From Clostridium porci (GTDB taxonomy: Bacteria > Bacillota > Clostridia > Lachnospirales > Lachnospiraceae): a stretch of 64,000 nucleotides of DNA. The notes under the pieces are model-generated. The model was not told the origin of the DNA. It did not search any database and was given only the letters and a program-made list of their open reading frames with translations. The stretch is taken from the NCBI RefSeq assembly GCF_009696375.1, contig NZ_VUMD01000002.1, positions 62,001-126,000 of the forward strand, given 5' to 3'. Both the position numbers and the translations under genes were made by a program. Below are positions 40,339-49,030 of the stretch, in pieces (the stretch's first letter is position 1; the number at the start of each line of letters is the position of its first letter).

Positions 40339-40601
40339 GGTAAACCTCCTTGAAATGATTAATTGATTCCTGCTTAGTATAAACCAAAATTAGTAAAGCA
40401 TACGTTTTGTACCTTGGTTTCTCCAGACTGTTCTTCTGTAATTTCATATTTACGCCAGAAATGAAAATATATTTGAAAAATCTCCTGTTTTGTTATATAC
40501 TAAAAAGCATGGGTGCCCATGGACAGGCTGCACAGGGTTTTGCATATATAGGTCATGGCGCGAGCATGAACATAAATAATACAAAAAGGATGGATGTTAC
40601 A

Positions 40602-41114
40602 ATGGCATTATTAGAGACATGGAGAAATCTGGCTTATGGGGACGGCCTGGATGATAAAAAGAGAGAAGAACTTTGGGCTGGATATTTTCAGATTGAAAAG
40701 GGAATCTACGAGCAGATTTTATCCAATCCAACCCAGGTGATTACAGGAACTGTTAAGGAGCTGGCTGAAACCTATGGTACTGAGCTTTTGATTATGACTG
40801 GCTTCCTGGACGGTATTAATGAGAGCTTAAAGGGCTATGAAAACCCAATTGACACCATGGAGGAGGATACCCTGGTTAAGATAGAGATTGACCCGGAGAA
40901 GCTTTACTACAATATGGTGGAGGCAAAGGCTGACTGGCTGTATCAGCTCCCTATGTGGGACAGCATCCTTACAGAGGAGAGGCGCAGAGAGCTTTATAAG
41001 ACCCAGAAGGCTTCCGGCACTATCCGCAAGGAAAAGAAGGTATTCCCCAACGATCCCTGTCCATGCGGAAGCGGTAAGAAATACAAAAAATGCTGTGGCA
41101 GGAATATGAAGTAA
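40602..41114 (+). CDS. SEC-C motif protein
   Basis: The 170-residue protein has a helical N-terminal region (residues 1-145) of unknown fold and a C-terminal SEC-C zinc motif, [21 protein letters not shown] modules occur at the end of SecA and in many uncharacterised proteins, where they bind zinc and protein partners. ATG 40602 is chosen because AAGGATGG lies upstream and the helical domain starts there; the frame is open to 40407 without good sites. Confidence 0.85.
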   Translation: MALLETWRNLAYGDGLDDKKREELWAGYFQIEKGIYEQILSNPTQVITGTVKELAETYGTELLIMTGFLDGINESLKGYENPIDTMEEDTLVKIEIDPEKLYYNMVEAKADWLYQLPMWDSILTEERRRELYKTQKASGTIRKEKKVFPNDPCPCGSGKKYKKCCGRNMK

Positions 41115-41147
41115 GCTGGCATAAGCATAGGCCGCACAGGAGGATGC

Positions 41148-41182
41148 CGCCTGCCCGGAGAATATCCGGGCAGGCGCTTTTG
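41148..41182 (+). terminator. terminator after the SEC-C gene
   Basis: CGCCTGCCCGGA pairs perfectly with TCCGGGCAGGCG around GAATA, followed by CTTTTGC. Confidence 0.85.
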
Positions 41183-41211
41183 CAGTATGTATGAAAGGGA
41201 TGGTGGCTCCT

Positions 41212-41970
41212 ATGGAAGCCTATACCAGTTTTGCGCAAGTATACGATCTGTTTCAGGACAATGTACCCTATCAGGAGTGGTGCGTCTACCTTACCGGCTT
41301 GTTAAGAGAGCAGGGAGTAAAGGATGGCCTGGTGCTGGACTTGGGCTGCGGCACAGGAAGCCTTACCAGACTTTTGGCCCGATCCGGGTATGATATGATA
41401 GGGGTGGATAACTCCGGGGAAATGCTCCAGATCGCGATGGATAAGGGTCAAGGGATGGAGGAGGACATTCTGTATCTGATGCAGGATATGCGGGAATTTG
41501 AGCTTTACGGTACAGTAAGAGCAGTGGTGAGCATCTGTGATTCCATGAACTATCTTCTGGAATATAAAGATTTGGTGCAGGTTTTCCGCCTGGTGAATAA
41601 TTATCTGGACCCAGGAGGAGTATTTATTTTTGATTTGAATACAGAATATAAATATAAGGAATTGCTGGCAGACAATACCTTTGCGGAGGATCGGAAAGAG
41701 AGCAGCTTTATATGGAATAATTTCTATGACCAAGAAGAAAGAATAAATGAATATGATTTGATTCTGTTCATCCGTGAGGGAGAGCTGTACCGGAAGTTTG
41801 AGGAGACCCACTATCAGAGAGCCTACAGCTTGGAGACGGTGAAGGCGGCAGTCCTGGAAGGCGGTATGGAATTTGTAGCTGCATACGATGCCTGTTCTCA
41901 TTATCCCGTGAGACCAGACAGCGAGCGTATCTATGTGGTTTGCCGGGAACAGGGAAAGGCGGCAGATTAA
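41212..41970 (+). CDS. class I SAM-dependent methyltransferase
   Basis: The 252-residue protein carries the SAM motif LVLDLGCGTGSLTRLLARSG with the acidic GVDNS at strand 2 and YLMQDMREFEL, then SICDSMNYLL, typical of a group of small-molecule methyltransferases in Firmicutes. The substrate is unknown. The start at 41212 (MEAYTSFAQVYD) is the usual one for this group and has AAAGGGATGG upstream; the ATG at 41191 lacks a ribosome binding site. hslO starts 24 bp after its stop, suggesting an operon. Confidence 0.85.
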   Translation: MEAYTSFAQVYDLFQDNVPYQEWCVYLTGLLREQGVKDGLVLDLGCGTGSLTRLLARSGYDMIGVDNSGEMLQIAMDKGQGMEEDILYLMQDMREFELYGTVRAVVSICDSMNYLLEYKDLVQVFRLVNNYLDPGGVFIFDLNTEYKYKELLADNTFAEDRKESSFIWNNFYDQEERINEYDLILFIREGELYRKFEETHYQRAYSLETVKAAVLEGGMEFVAAYDACSHYPVRPDSERIYVVCREQGKAAD

Positions 41971-41994
41971 GAATAAAGACAAGGAGTGATGGAG

Positions 41995-42873
41995 ATGGCA
42001 GATTATGTAATACGGGCAACGGCAGCCCAGGGAGAGATCCGCGCCTTTGCAGCTACCACCAGAGAGTTGACGGAGGAGGCCAGAAAGGCCCACAATACCA
42101 GTCCGGTGGCAACAGCAGCCTTGGGCCGGCTGCTCACGGCAGGCGCTATGATGGGCTATGAAATGAAGGGGGAAGAGGATTTGCTCACTCTGAAAATACA
42201 AGGAGACGGTCCGATGCAGGGGCTGACGGTGACGGCAGATGCCCATGGAAATGTAAAGGGATATGTCTTTAACCCAATGGTGATGCTCCCCCCCAACGAT
42301 AAAGGAAAGCTGGATGTAGGCGGCGCTATTGGAGTGGGTGTGCTGAGCGTTATTAAGGATATCGGTCTAAAGGAGCCCTACACAGGTCAGACGATGCTGG
42401 TGACAGGAGAGATAGCAGAGGATCTTACCTATTATTACGCCTCCTCTGAGCAGACACCCTCCTCCGTAGCCCTTGGAGTGCTTATGAATAGGGACAATAC
42501 GGTGCGCCAGGCAGGGGGATTCATGCTTCAGCTGATGCCGGGAGCCTCTGAGGACATTATCAGCCGGCTGGAGAAGAAGCTTGAGGAGATTACCTCCATT
42601 ACAACGCTGCTGGATGCGGGAAACTCACCGGAAAAGATACTGGAATATATTCTGGGTGAGTTTGGCCTGGAGATAAATGACAGGATTCCGGCCAGCTTTA
42701 CCTGTGGCTGTACAAAGGAGCGGGTGGAGAAGGCCCTTATCAGTGTTGGAAAAAGGGAGCTTCAGGAGATGATTGATGAAGGAAAGACCATAGAGGTAAA
42801 CTGTCATTTCTGTAACAAGAATTATGGATTTTCCGTAGATGAGCTGAAGACGCTTTTGGAGAAGGCCAGATAG
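41995..42873 (+). CDS. hslO: Hsp33 redox-regulated chaperone
   Basis: The 292-residue protein matches Hsp33. It has DYVIRATAAQGEIRAFAATT at the start, TSPVATAALGRLLTAGAMMG, and the C-terminal zinc-binding cysteines in FTCGCTKERVE and CHFCNKNYGF (CxC and CxxC). Oxidation of these cysteines releases zinc and switches on holdase activity during oxidative stress. The start at 41995 has AAGGAG eight bases upstream; GTG 41986 overlaps it. A terminator follows at 42913. Confidence 0.96.
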   Translation: MADYVIRATAAQGEIRAFAATTRELTEEARKAHNTSPVATAALGRLLTAGAMMGYEMKGEEDLLTLKIQGDGPMQGLTVTADAHGNVKGYVFNPMVMLPPNDKGKLDVGGAIGVGVLSVIKDIGLKEPYTGQTMLVTGEIAEDLTYYYASSEQTPSSVALGVLMNRDNTVRQAGGFMLQLMPGASEDIISRLEKKLEEITSITTLLDAGNSPEKILEYILGEFGLEINDRIPASFTCGCTKERVEKALISVGKRELQEMIDEGKTIEVNCHFCNKNYGFSVDELKTLLEKAR

Positions 42874-42912
42874 TCCAGCAGGGGCTTATGCTTTAGGGAT
42901 GAACGACAATAA

Positions 42913-42937
42913 AGCCAGTCCTGAGACTGGCTCTTTT
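42913..42937 (+). terminator. terminator of hslO
   Basis: AGCCAGTC (42913-42920) pairs with GACTGGCT (42925-42932), followed by CTTTTG. Confidence 0.8.
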
Positions 42938-43023
42938 GTAATCATTTGAAATCAGATATAACTTACTTCAACGTTCTATCAGTTATGATATATGTTTGAA
43001 AAAGGTACACTGTTGTTCATTGA

Positions 43024-43221
43024 TTAAAGTCTGGTTACGTTTGTAGCCTGAGGTCCCTTAGCTCCGTTCACTACGTCGAACTCAACCTCTGCGCCCTCAT
43101 CTAAGGACTTGAAGCCTTCCATGTTCAGGCCTGAGTAGTGTACGAAAACATCGTTGCCCTGCTCATCGGAAATAAATCCGTAACCTTTCTGGTTGTTGAA
43201 CCACTTAACTGTACCTTTCAT
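43024..43221 (-). CDS. cspA: cold shock protein (CspA family)
   Basis: The 65-residue protein is a complete cold-shock domain with RNP1 KGYGFIS and RNP2 VFVHYS, starting [17 protein letters not shown]. It binds single-stranded RNA and DNA and acts as an RNA chaperone. The start has TTGGAGG upstream. A consensus promoter at 43283-43311 gives a 5' leader of about 55 nt that contains the GTTGC/GCAAC hairpin. Confidence 0.96.
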   Translation of the reverse strand: MKGTVKWFNNQKGYGFISDEQGNDVFVHYSGLNMEGFKSLDEGAEVEFDVVNGAKGPQATNVTRL

Positions 43222-43282
43222 TACGATACCTCCAAAAATATAAAAATGTTCTCTGGTTGCAAACTATTTCGCAACTGTCCTA

Positions 43283-43311
43283 AGAATATCATAAATGTTG
43301 AAAAGTGTCAA
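43283..43311 (-). promoter_or_regulatory. promoter of cspA
   Basis: On the minus strand TTGACA (43306-43311) and TATTCT (43283-43288) are spaced by 17 bp. The remaining part of the 43222-43548 gap up to the DUF5662 gene holds no other clear feature. Confidence 0.7.
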
Positions 43312-43548
43312 ACGTTTTTGGTCATAAAGCATAAACAATTTGCTCAGACCGCAGAAGCGATTGTTAAAAGATTAAAATGTAGAAAAATAAGGGGCAAAGC
43401 GTAAATTTCATGATATAATATCGCAGGATTATATGAAGACCGTCCGGTGGGCTACAGCCTGAGCCGCTCCTGAAACCGGACCTGGCCCGTTACATTGGGA
43501 TGGGGTATATTTGCGGCAAACATGCTCTGAAAAGAAGGGATATAATAA

Positions 43549-44094
43549 ATGAAGATTTGCAATATATGGAGGCATTTCTATACCATTACAAAGCACAGGC
43601 ACTTAGTCAGGAAGCATTGCTTCAGACTCGGATTATACTGGCAGGGACTTACTCATGATCTGTCAAAATACAGCCCGGAGGAATTTTGGACTGGAGTTCG
43701 ATATTACCAGGGTACCAGAAGCCCCAATGCGGCGGAACGGGAGATTGTAGGCTTTTCCTGTGCCTGGCTGCATCATAAGGGACGGAACAAGCATCACTAT
43801 GAATACTGGATTGATGTGTCTAATAACAAGGAGGAGGGGCTGGTGGGCAATAAAATGCCTCTTAAATATGTAGCGGAGATGATCTGTGACCGGATTGCCG
43901 CTTGTGAGGTATATAAAGGAAAGAATTATACCAGCGCCTCGCCGCTGGAGTATTATGAGCATACGAAAAGGTATATAACCATTCATCCTGAGACAAGGGC
44001 GCTTCTTGAGAAGCTGCTGATCATGCTTAAGGAGGATGGGGAGGAGGCCACCTACGGTTTTCTTCGGGAGCTGTTAAAAAGGGGCGTCTATTGA
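43549..44094 (+). CDS. DUF5662 family protein
   Basis: The 181-residue protein shows THDLSKYSPEEFW, AWLHHKGRNKHHYEYWID and MICDRIAACEVY, the histidine- and aspartate-rich pattern of DUF5662. This suggests a metal-dependent hydrolase of HD-like or related type, but no activity has been shown. The start at 43549 has no strong ribosome binding site (GAAGGGATATAATAA). Its 3' end overlaps the convergent YwaF-like gene by 21 bases. Confidence 0.85.
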   Translation: MKICNIWRHFYTITKHRHLVRKHCFRLGLYWQGLTHDLSKYSPEEFWTGVRYYQGTRSPNAAEREIVGFSCAWLHHKGRNKHHYEYWIDVSNNKEEGLVGNKMPLKYVAEMICDRIAACEVYKGKNYTSASPLEYYEHTKRYITIHPETRALLEKLLIMLKEDGEEATYGFLRELLKRGVY

Positions 44095-44856
44095 TTGTAC
44101 GGTAAGCAGCCGGCAGGCCATATGGAAGATCCATCCTCCCAGAGCCACGGAGGACAGGTATAAAAGATTGCCTGGAAGGATGCCGATGGTAAGCGCTATC
44201 TCATGAAATACTATCTGTTCATTTGGGTAGTAAGGGCTGATATAGAACATGTCGGCATTTCCGTAAGGATGAGAGGCTACGTTAATCAAGGTAGCAATGA
44301 GAGAGCAGCCAAGGAGCAGAGGAAGGGTAGACACAAAAGCTCCTGCTTTTCGACTGCCTGTGCCTGAGAGGGCGCAGTAAAGTCCCATACATATCAGAAT
44401 AAAATGCCAGATGAATCCATGAAGAGTCAGAACCCAGTAGGGATGCATAAGGCCGCTGGGTTCTGCCAGAGCCATGAAGCCCCCCAACAGGGCAAAGTCC
44501 TGTATAAACGTTCCCATAATTGCGGCAGCTTTGGGCGCCTGTTTTTGGATGGCCGGGTAAAGGATTCCGAGATACATGGGTACGCTGCAAAGCTGAAAGG
44601 GAAAATACCACCAGTCATAGGTCTGGCTGTTAACAGCATAATACAGAAAACCCTGCTTATAAAGCTCGATGGCTGCCAGTACCAGGCCGGAGATGAAAAG
44701 CACATGGGAAGCCGGCCTTTTGGCCAGCTTGCAGGCCAGTAAGCCAGCGGCCACAATACCGGAAGCTCCAAAAAGCATATGAAAACCCGAATAGGGTCTG
44801 GGAGCTTCCATAGGCCATGCAGAAGCTTTAAAAAAATATTGCAAAATTCCTTCCAT
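44074..44856 (-). CDS. YwaF / TIGR02206 family membrane protein (TMEM164-like)
   Basis: The 260-residue protein has seven predicted membrane helices, with conserved PFQLCSVPMYLGILYPAIQ, PYWVLTLHGFIWHFILICMG and the late NLLYLSS. YwaF proteins are related to the TMEM164 acyltransferase family of animals; the bacterial substrate is unknown. The start has AGGAGGCAC upstream. It converges on and overlaps the DUF5662 gene. Confidence 0.82.
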   Translation of the reverse strand: MEGILQYFFKASAWPMEAPRPYSGFHMLFGASGIVAAGLLACKLAKRPASHVLFISGLVLAAIELYKQGFLYYAVNSQTYDWWYFPFQLCSVPMYLGILYPAIQKQAPKAAAIMGTFIQDFALLGGFMALAEPSGLMHPYWVLTLHGFIWHFILICMGLYCALSGTGSRKAGAFVSTLPLLLGCSLIATLINVASHPYGNADMFYISPYYPNEQIVFHEIALTIGILPGNLLYLSSVALGGWIFHMACRLLTVQSIDAPF

Positions 44857-45003
44857 TATCTGTGCCTCCTGACAGATTGATTATATATCATATGCAGAGG
44901 CCTTTCAACTTCTTCCGGCTGGCTTGCCCAAGGAGAATAAAAAATGAATCCCAGGGAAAGCTAAAAGGAAAGGAAGAAGGATGGAAAGGCGGAAATACGA
45001 TAT

Positions 45004-45429
45004 ATGGGATTTATAATTGCGTTGGTGTCAGGCGCATTGATGAGCTTGCAGGGAGTATTTAACACAGAGGTAACGAAGCAGACCAGCGTGTGGGTGTCAG
45101 CTGGCTGGGTACAGCTGACTGCGTTTTTAACCTGTGTTCTGATCTGGCTGTTTACAGGAAGGTCGCCTGTAGGAGGGCTGATGGAAGTAACGCCCAGATA
45201 TGTTCTGCTGGGAGGAATTATGGGAGCCTTGATTACCTATACGGTTATTCGAAGTATGGCGGCTTTGGGACCGGCTCAGACAGCGCTTCTGATTGTAATT
45301 TCCCAGATCATTGTAGCATATGGAATTGAGCTGTTTGGCCTGTTCGGTGTTGAAAAGGCTCCCTTTGCATGGAATAAGCTAATAGGAGCTGTCATTGCTA
45401 TCGGTGGAATTATTGTTTTTGAAAGATAA
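45004..45429 (+). CDS. DMT superfamily protein (DUF606/YdcZ type)
   Basis: The 141-residue protein has five hydrophobic helices, with GALMSLQGVFNTEVTKQTSV at the start and a C-terminal GAVIAIGGIIVF. These are features of the half-size YdcZ/DUF606 group of the drug/metabolite transporter superfamily, whose members probably dimerise. The substrate is unknown. The start at 45004 has AAGGCGGAAA upstream. Confidence 0.85.
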   Translation: MGFIIALVSGALMSLQGVFNTEVTKQTSVWVSAGWVQLTAFLTCVLIWLFTGRSPVGGLMEVTPRYVLLGGIMGALITYTVIRSMAALGPAQTALLIVISQIIVAYGIELFGLFGVEKAPFAWNKLIGAVIAIGGIIVFER

Positions 45430-45521
45430 AAATTGGAAATAAAGCTTGTATTTATATACCATTTTAGTTAGAATAATAGCATCAGGCTGAGATGGCGCTC
45501 TCTTAAAAAGGAGGGATACCA

Positions 45522-46253
45522 TTGAAGATGAGACTTAATTCATTCAAACGCTTCAAGCCGGCAGGGATAGCCATATGTATGTTGGCTGCAGGCATATGCT
45601 ATAGCTGCAGCGGTTGCGGGCCATTCGGAACTCAGAAAGAGTCTGTGATGGATCTTAAGGAGGCAGAAGCTTCTGATTGGGAGGCATTAGACGGAGCAAA
45701 ACAGAAGAAGGAAGCCATGAAGGAGCCTATAGACGGAGAGTTCGCAGAATCGAGTGTAACCATTGGTACGGCAGCAGGAGCTGACAAGCCCACAGCCCAG
45801 TCGGTATACGTTCATGTCTGCGGGCAGGTAAAGGAACCGGGCGTGTATGAGCTTCCGGCTGGCAGCCGGACTTACGAAGCGGTAGAGGCAGCAGGAGGGT
45901 TTGCCCAGGCGGCAGCCAGGGATTATCTGAATCTGGCCCAGGAGGTACAGGACGGTATGAAGCTGGAGGTGCCTACCAGGGAACAGGCAGAGATGTGGCA
46001 GAGTCAGGGCCAAAGGGCAGGTGCAGCTTTGGGCGGGGACAGCGATTCAGGAAAGGACAGTGTGAAGGTCAACCTAAACACTGCCTCAAGAGAGGAGCTT
46101 ATGAGCCTTAAAGGAATCGGTCAGTCCAGAGCAGAGGATATTATCCGGTATCGGGACAGGTTTGGAGGCTTTGGAGCAATAGAGGATATTATGAATGTAC
46201 CGGGAATCAAGGAAGCAGCTTTTGAAAAGATTAAGGACAGTATAACAGTATAA
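45522..46253 (+). CDS. comEA: ComEA-like DNA-binding protein
   Basis: The 243-residue protein has an N-terminal membrane anchor (IAICMLAAGICYSCSGCG), a charged linker, an SLBB domain (YVHVCGQVKEPGVYELPAGS), and a C-terminal pair of helix-hairpin-helix motifs (VNLNTASREELMSLKGIGQS then MNVPGIKEAAFEKI). ComEA binds double-stranded DNA at the cell surface for uptake. TTG at 45522 has AGGAGGG seven bases upstream; ATG 45528 is an alternative. No other com genes are adjacent, though the metallo-hydrolase at 4934 shares a domain with ComEC. Confidence 0.88.
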   Translation: MKMRLNSFKRFKPAGIAICMLAAGICYSCSGCGPFGTQKESVMDLKEAEASDWEALDGAKQKKEAMKEPIDGEFAESSVTIGTAAGADKPTAQSVYVHVCGQVKEPGVYELPAGSRTYEAVEAAGGFAQAAARDYLNLAQEVQDGMKLEVPTREQAEMWQSQGQRAGAALGGDSDSGKDSVKVNLNTASREELMSLKGIGQSRAEDIIRYRDRFGGFGAIEDIMNVPGIKEAAFEKIKDSITV

Positions 46254-46261
46254 ATTGACAG

Positions 46262-46321
46262 GAGGGTGTCCAAAAGTCGTGTTATAATTTTTGAAATCAG
46301 AATGGCTTTTGAGACACTCTC
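46262..46321. repeat. long inverted repeat between comEA and the response regulator
   Basis: AGGGTGTCCAAAAG (46264-46277) and CTTTTGAGACACTCT (46306-46320) pair with one bulge, enclosing TATAAT (46284-46289). There is no T tract after it, so it is either a terminator variant or a regulatory palindrome for the response regulator gene. Confidence 0.45.
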
Positions 46322-46345
46322 ATTGATAGATAAGGGGATAGAAGA

Positions 46346-47053
46346 ATGGCGCGGGTATTAGTAGTAGATGATGAGAAACTGATTGTGAAGGGAATCCGTT
46401 TCAGTCTGGAGCAGGATGGAATGGAAGTAGATTGTGCCTATGACGGTGAGGAAGCCCTGGAGCTTGCCAAGAAGACGGAATATGACGTTGTGCTTCTGGA
46501 CGTAATGCTTCCTAAGTATGACGGTTATGAGGTCTGCCAGGCCATACGGGAATTTTCGGATATGCCGATTATTATGCTGACGGCCAAGGGAGGCGATATG
46601 GATAAGATTCTGGGACTGGAGTATGGAGCGGATGATTATATCAGTAAGCCCTTTAATATTTTAGAGGTAAAGGCCAGGATTAAGGCTATTATGAGACGTA
46701 ATTCCAAGAATAAGCGTCAGAAAAAGGAGGAGCCTGCAGACAATATGATCGGAGCAGGGGATCTTAAGATGGATACGGAGAGCCGGAGGGTATTTATTGC
46801 CGGCAGGGAGATTAACCTGACTGCCAAGGAGTTTGATCTTCTGGAGCTGCTGGTGCGCAATCCCAGCAAGGTCTACAGCAGAGAATCTCTTCTCACCTAT
46901 GTATGGGGTAATAAGGCCATGGAAAATGGTGATGTGCGGACAGTGGATGTTCATGTGAGAAGACTGAGAGAAAAGATTGAGCCCAGCCCAAGTGACCCAA
47001 GGTATGTACATACAAAGTGGGGCGTGGGATATTATTTTCGGGTAAAGGGCTGA
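46346..47053 (+). CDS. OmpR-family response regulator (orphan)
   Basis: The 235-residue protein has a receiver domain with acidic pocket (VDDE), phosphoacceptor in VVLLDVMLP (Asp53) and Lys in ISKPF. A C-terminal winged helix ends TVDVHVRRLREKIEPSPSDP and VGYYFRV. It resembles WalR/PhoP-type regulators. No histidine kinase follows; the next gene is rlmH, which in many Firmicutes lies downstream of the walRK region. The start has ATAAGGGG upstream. The cognate kinase must be elsewhere. Confidence 0.93.
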   Translation: MARVLVVDDEKLIVKGIRFSLEQDGMEVDCAYDGEEALELAKKTEYDVVLLDVMLPKYDGYEVCQAIREFSDMPIIMLTAKGGDMDKILGLEYGADDYISKPFNILEVKARIKAIMRRNSKNKRQKKEEPADNMIGAGDLKMDTESRRVFIAGREINLTAKEFDLLELLVRNPSKVYSRESLLTYVWGNKAMENGDVRTVDVHVRRLREKIEPSPSDPRYVHTKWGVGYYFRVKG

Positions 47054-47145
47054 TTGGATCGTCGCCGGACCTTCGCTATGTGAACAGGGGCTTTTGGTTT
47101 CTGTTGGCGCGGGGCTGCATGGTAAATGGAATAATGGAGTAACAG

Positions 47146-47625
47146 ATGAAGATTACCCTTGTAACAGTGGGAAAGATAAAGGAGCGTTACTTGGAGGACG
47201 CAGTAAAGGAGTATACGAAGCGGCTTGGACGGTACTGCAAGCTGGAGGTGATCCAGGTGGCAGATGAGAAAACCCCCGATGGCGCGGGAGAAGCTGTCGT
47301 ACGGCAGATCAAGGAGACGGAAGGGAAGCGTATTCTTTCTTTTATAAAGGATGGAGCTTATGTGATTGCTCTGGCTATAGAGGGGAACATGCTTTCCAGC
47401 GAGGAATTGGCAGAAACGCTCCGGCGGCTGGGCGTGGAGGGCGCAAAACAGATTGTGTTTGTGATCGGCGGTTCTCTGGGGCTGTCCCAGGAAGTGATGA
47501 AACGGGCAGACTATGTCCTCAGCTTTTCCAGAATGACCTTCCCTCATCAAATGATGAGGGTTATTTTGCTGGAACAGATTTACCGGGGGTATAGGATTAT
47601 GATGGGACAGCCGTATCATAAATAG
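47146..47625 (+). CDS. rlmH: 23S rRNA (pseudouridine1915-N3)-methyltransferase
   Basis: The 159-residue SPOUT methyltransferase matches RlmH. It begins MKITLVTVGKIKERYLEDAV and has FVIGGSLGLSQEV at the SAM knot and FPHQMMRVILLEQIYRGYRI at the C-terminus. It methylates pseudouridine 1915 in helix 69 of 23S rRNA. The length is normal and the start has ATGGAGTAAC upstream. Confidence 0.97.
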   Translation: MKITLVTVGKIKERYLEDAVKEYTKRLGRYCKLEVIQVADEKTPDGAGEAVVRQIKETEGKRILSFIKDGAYVIALAIEGNMLSSEELAETLRRLGVEGAKQIVFVIGGSLGLSQEVMKRADYVLSFSRMTFPHQMMRVILLEQIYRGYRIMMGQPYHK

Positions 47626-47886
47626 TGGGGAGGAAATCGGATTGGCTTTTAGCCAGAGGGTAATAGAAAGCGCCAAAGTTGCCAGAGCTGCCTAAGGATT
47701 TTCCGATTCCTCCTCAATATAAACCTTAATTTTGGCCAGATCGTTTTTGGCTTTCTCGAATAAGTGCAGGTTATTCATTGACGCTCCCAAGATGTTCCTC
47801 CACAGCCTCTAAAAGAGCATTGTATGAAAAGCACATTTAGTTGTTAAATGATATGATTTAAGCAACAAATGAGGGAGGGATGTGTT
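47626..47886. other. intergenic region with terminator-like arms and leftover coding fragments
   Basis: AGGAAATCGGA (near 47634) and TCCGATTCCT (near 47707) are inverted copies. On the minus strand two short overlapping frames read NALLEAVEEHLGSVNE (to about 47777) and MNNLHLFEKAKNDLAKIKVY (47778 downward). They look like the cut ends of two genes but are unrecognised. They end abruptly near 47830, where the AraC gene's upstream region begins. Confidence 0.3.
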
Positions 47887-48798
47887 ATGCACGCATGGGA
47901 AGCAATTCAAAGAGCAGTCAACTATATTGAAGAAAATTTGCAGGAAGAAATTAGTACAGAAATGTTAGCCGAAATGGTTTCATTGTCACCGTTTTATTTC
48001 CAAAGACTGTTTAAGCGGTTGGTAAATAAGCCTGTACAGGAATATATTAAGCTGCGCCGTCTATCGAAAGCCATTACTCAACTTAACACAAATGACCGGC
48101 GAATTTTAGATATTTCCTTAGAGTATGGTTTTTCCAGTCACGCTAACTTTACGCGAGCTTTCAAGGAAACCTTCGGCATTACGCCGGAAGAATACAAAAA
48201 GACACATCCAATGCTGAATACGGTTATCAAGCCGGAAATCTCTATGAATTATGTTTTGATTGACGAAGGCGTACCTCTCGTTATTGATGATATTGTTTTA
48301 GAAATTCATAGAGAAAAATTAGCTTCCGCAGAAAGCTATATCGGGTTAGTGGCTGATGTTAAAATTGCAACACAAACGCCTGTTGGCCAAAGCACAGGAA
48401 TCGATGTTCCCGGACAACTTTGGACACGTTTTCACAAAGAAAAAGCTGAACTTGCTGAATCTGTTAATCCTGCCGTAGAATTAGGCATGTCATATATGGC
48501 AGACTCCGAAAAAGGTATCTTTAAGTATTTTGCGGGTGTACTTTTACAGGGGAAATTCAGCAGTACAAATGATTTCATTACACAAGAATTACCTGCTGGA
48601 AATTACATTATTTGTAAAATTGAAGCCGAAGATTTTGAAAAACTTGTGACGGAAGCATTAGACAAAGCGGGTAAATATTTTTTTGGCACCTGGCTCCCCA
48701 ATCATTGTCTAACTTTTGAACCATTCTCTGCTGAAAAATACTACACAGATTGCGATTGTGGGAATTGTATGGAGATATGGGTAAAAATCTTAGATTAG
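47887..48798 (+). CDS. AraC family regulator with GyrI-like effector domain
   Basis: The 303-residue protein has an N-terminal double helix-turn-helix (ISTEMLAEMVSLSPFYFQRL and EYGFSSHANFTRAFKETFGI). It also has a C-terminal GyrI-like effector-binding domain ending KYYTDCDCGNCMEIWVKI. Such Rob/SoxS-like regulators respond to drugs or other amphipathic compounds. The start at 47887 has GGAGGGATG upstream. The gene is more AT-rich than its neighbours and sits beside broken fragments, suggesting acquisition. No efflux pump is adjacent. Confidence 0.9.
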   Translation: MHAWEAIQRAVNYIEENLQEEISTEMLAEMVSLSPFYFQRLFKRLVNKPVQEYIKLRRLSKAITQLNTNDRRILDISLEYGFSSHANFTRAFKETFGITPEEYKKTHPMLNTVIKPEISMNYVLIDEGVPLVIDDIVLEIHREKLASAESYIGLVADVKIATQTPVGQSTGIDVPGQLWTRFHKEKAELAESVNPAVELGMSYMADSEKGIFKYFAGVLLQGKFSSTNDFITQELPAGNYIICKIEAEDFEKLVTEALDKAGKYFFGTWLPNHCLTFEPFSAEKYYTDCDCGNCMEIWVKILD

Positions 48799-49030
48799 AA
48801 AAAACATAGATAGCATTTTCAGATTGAATAAAGAGCCGGAATGGGACAAGGAAACGGAGCTCAGGGAAAAGTGTAGCTTTTATGAAAAGGAAGCTGTCAA
48901 TTCCGGTGGTTGATACGCGAATAGAAACATCAGATTTCTATATTACTCTATGAAAGTATTATACTGTGCCGTGGCTGTTTTGGGTTTTTATCCGCAAGAT
49001 CTTTTAAGCAGCGGGCAGAGCGTTTGGGGA
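48799..49030. other. intergenic region, no intact gene
   Basis: A short plus-strand frame (about 48821-48916) reads NKEPEWDKETELREKCSFYE before a stop and may be a leftover of a displaced gene. Nothing else is recognised. Confidence 0.25.

Noticed and set aside
41302-42246. 314-codon minus-strand frame
   Set aside because: It is a shadow of the methyltransferase and hslO genes, with a composition rich in His, Cys and Ile that matches no family
48821-48916. short plus-strand coding fragment NKEPEWDKETELREKCSFYE
   Set aside because: It has no start codon with a ribosome binding site and no recognised family; noted as a possible leftover only
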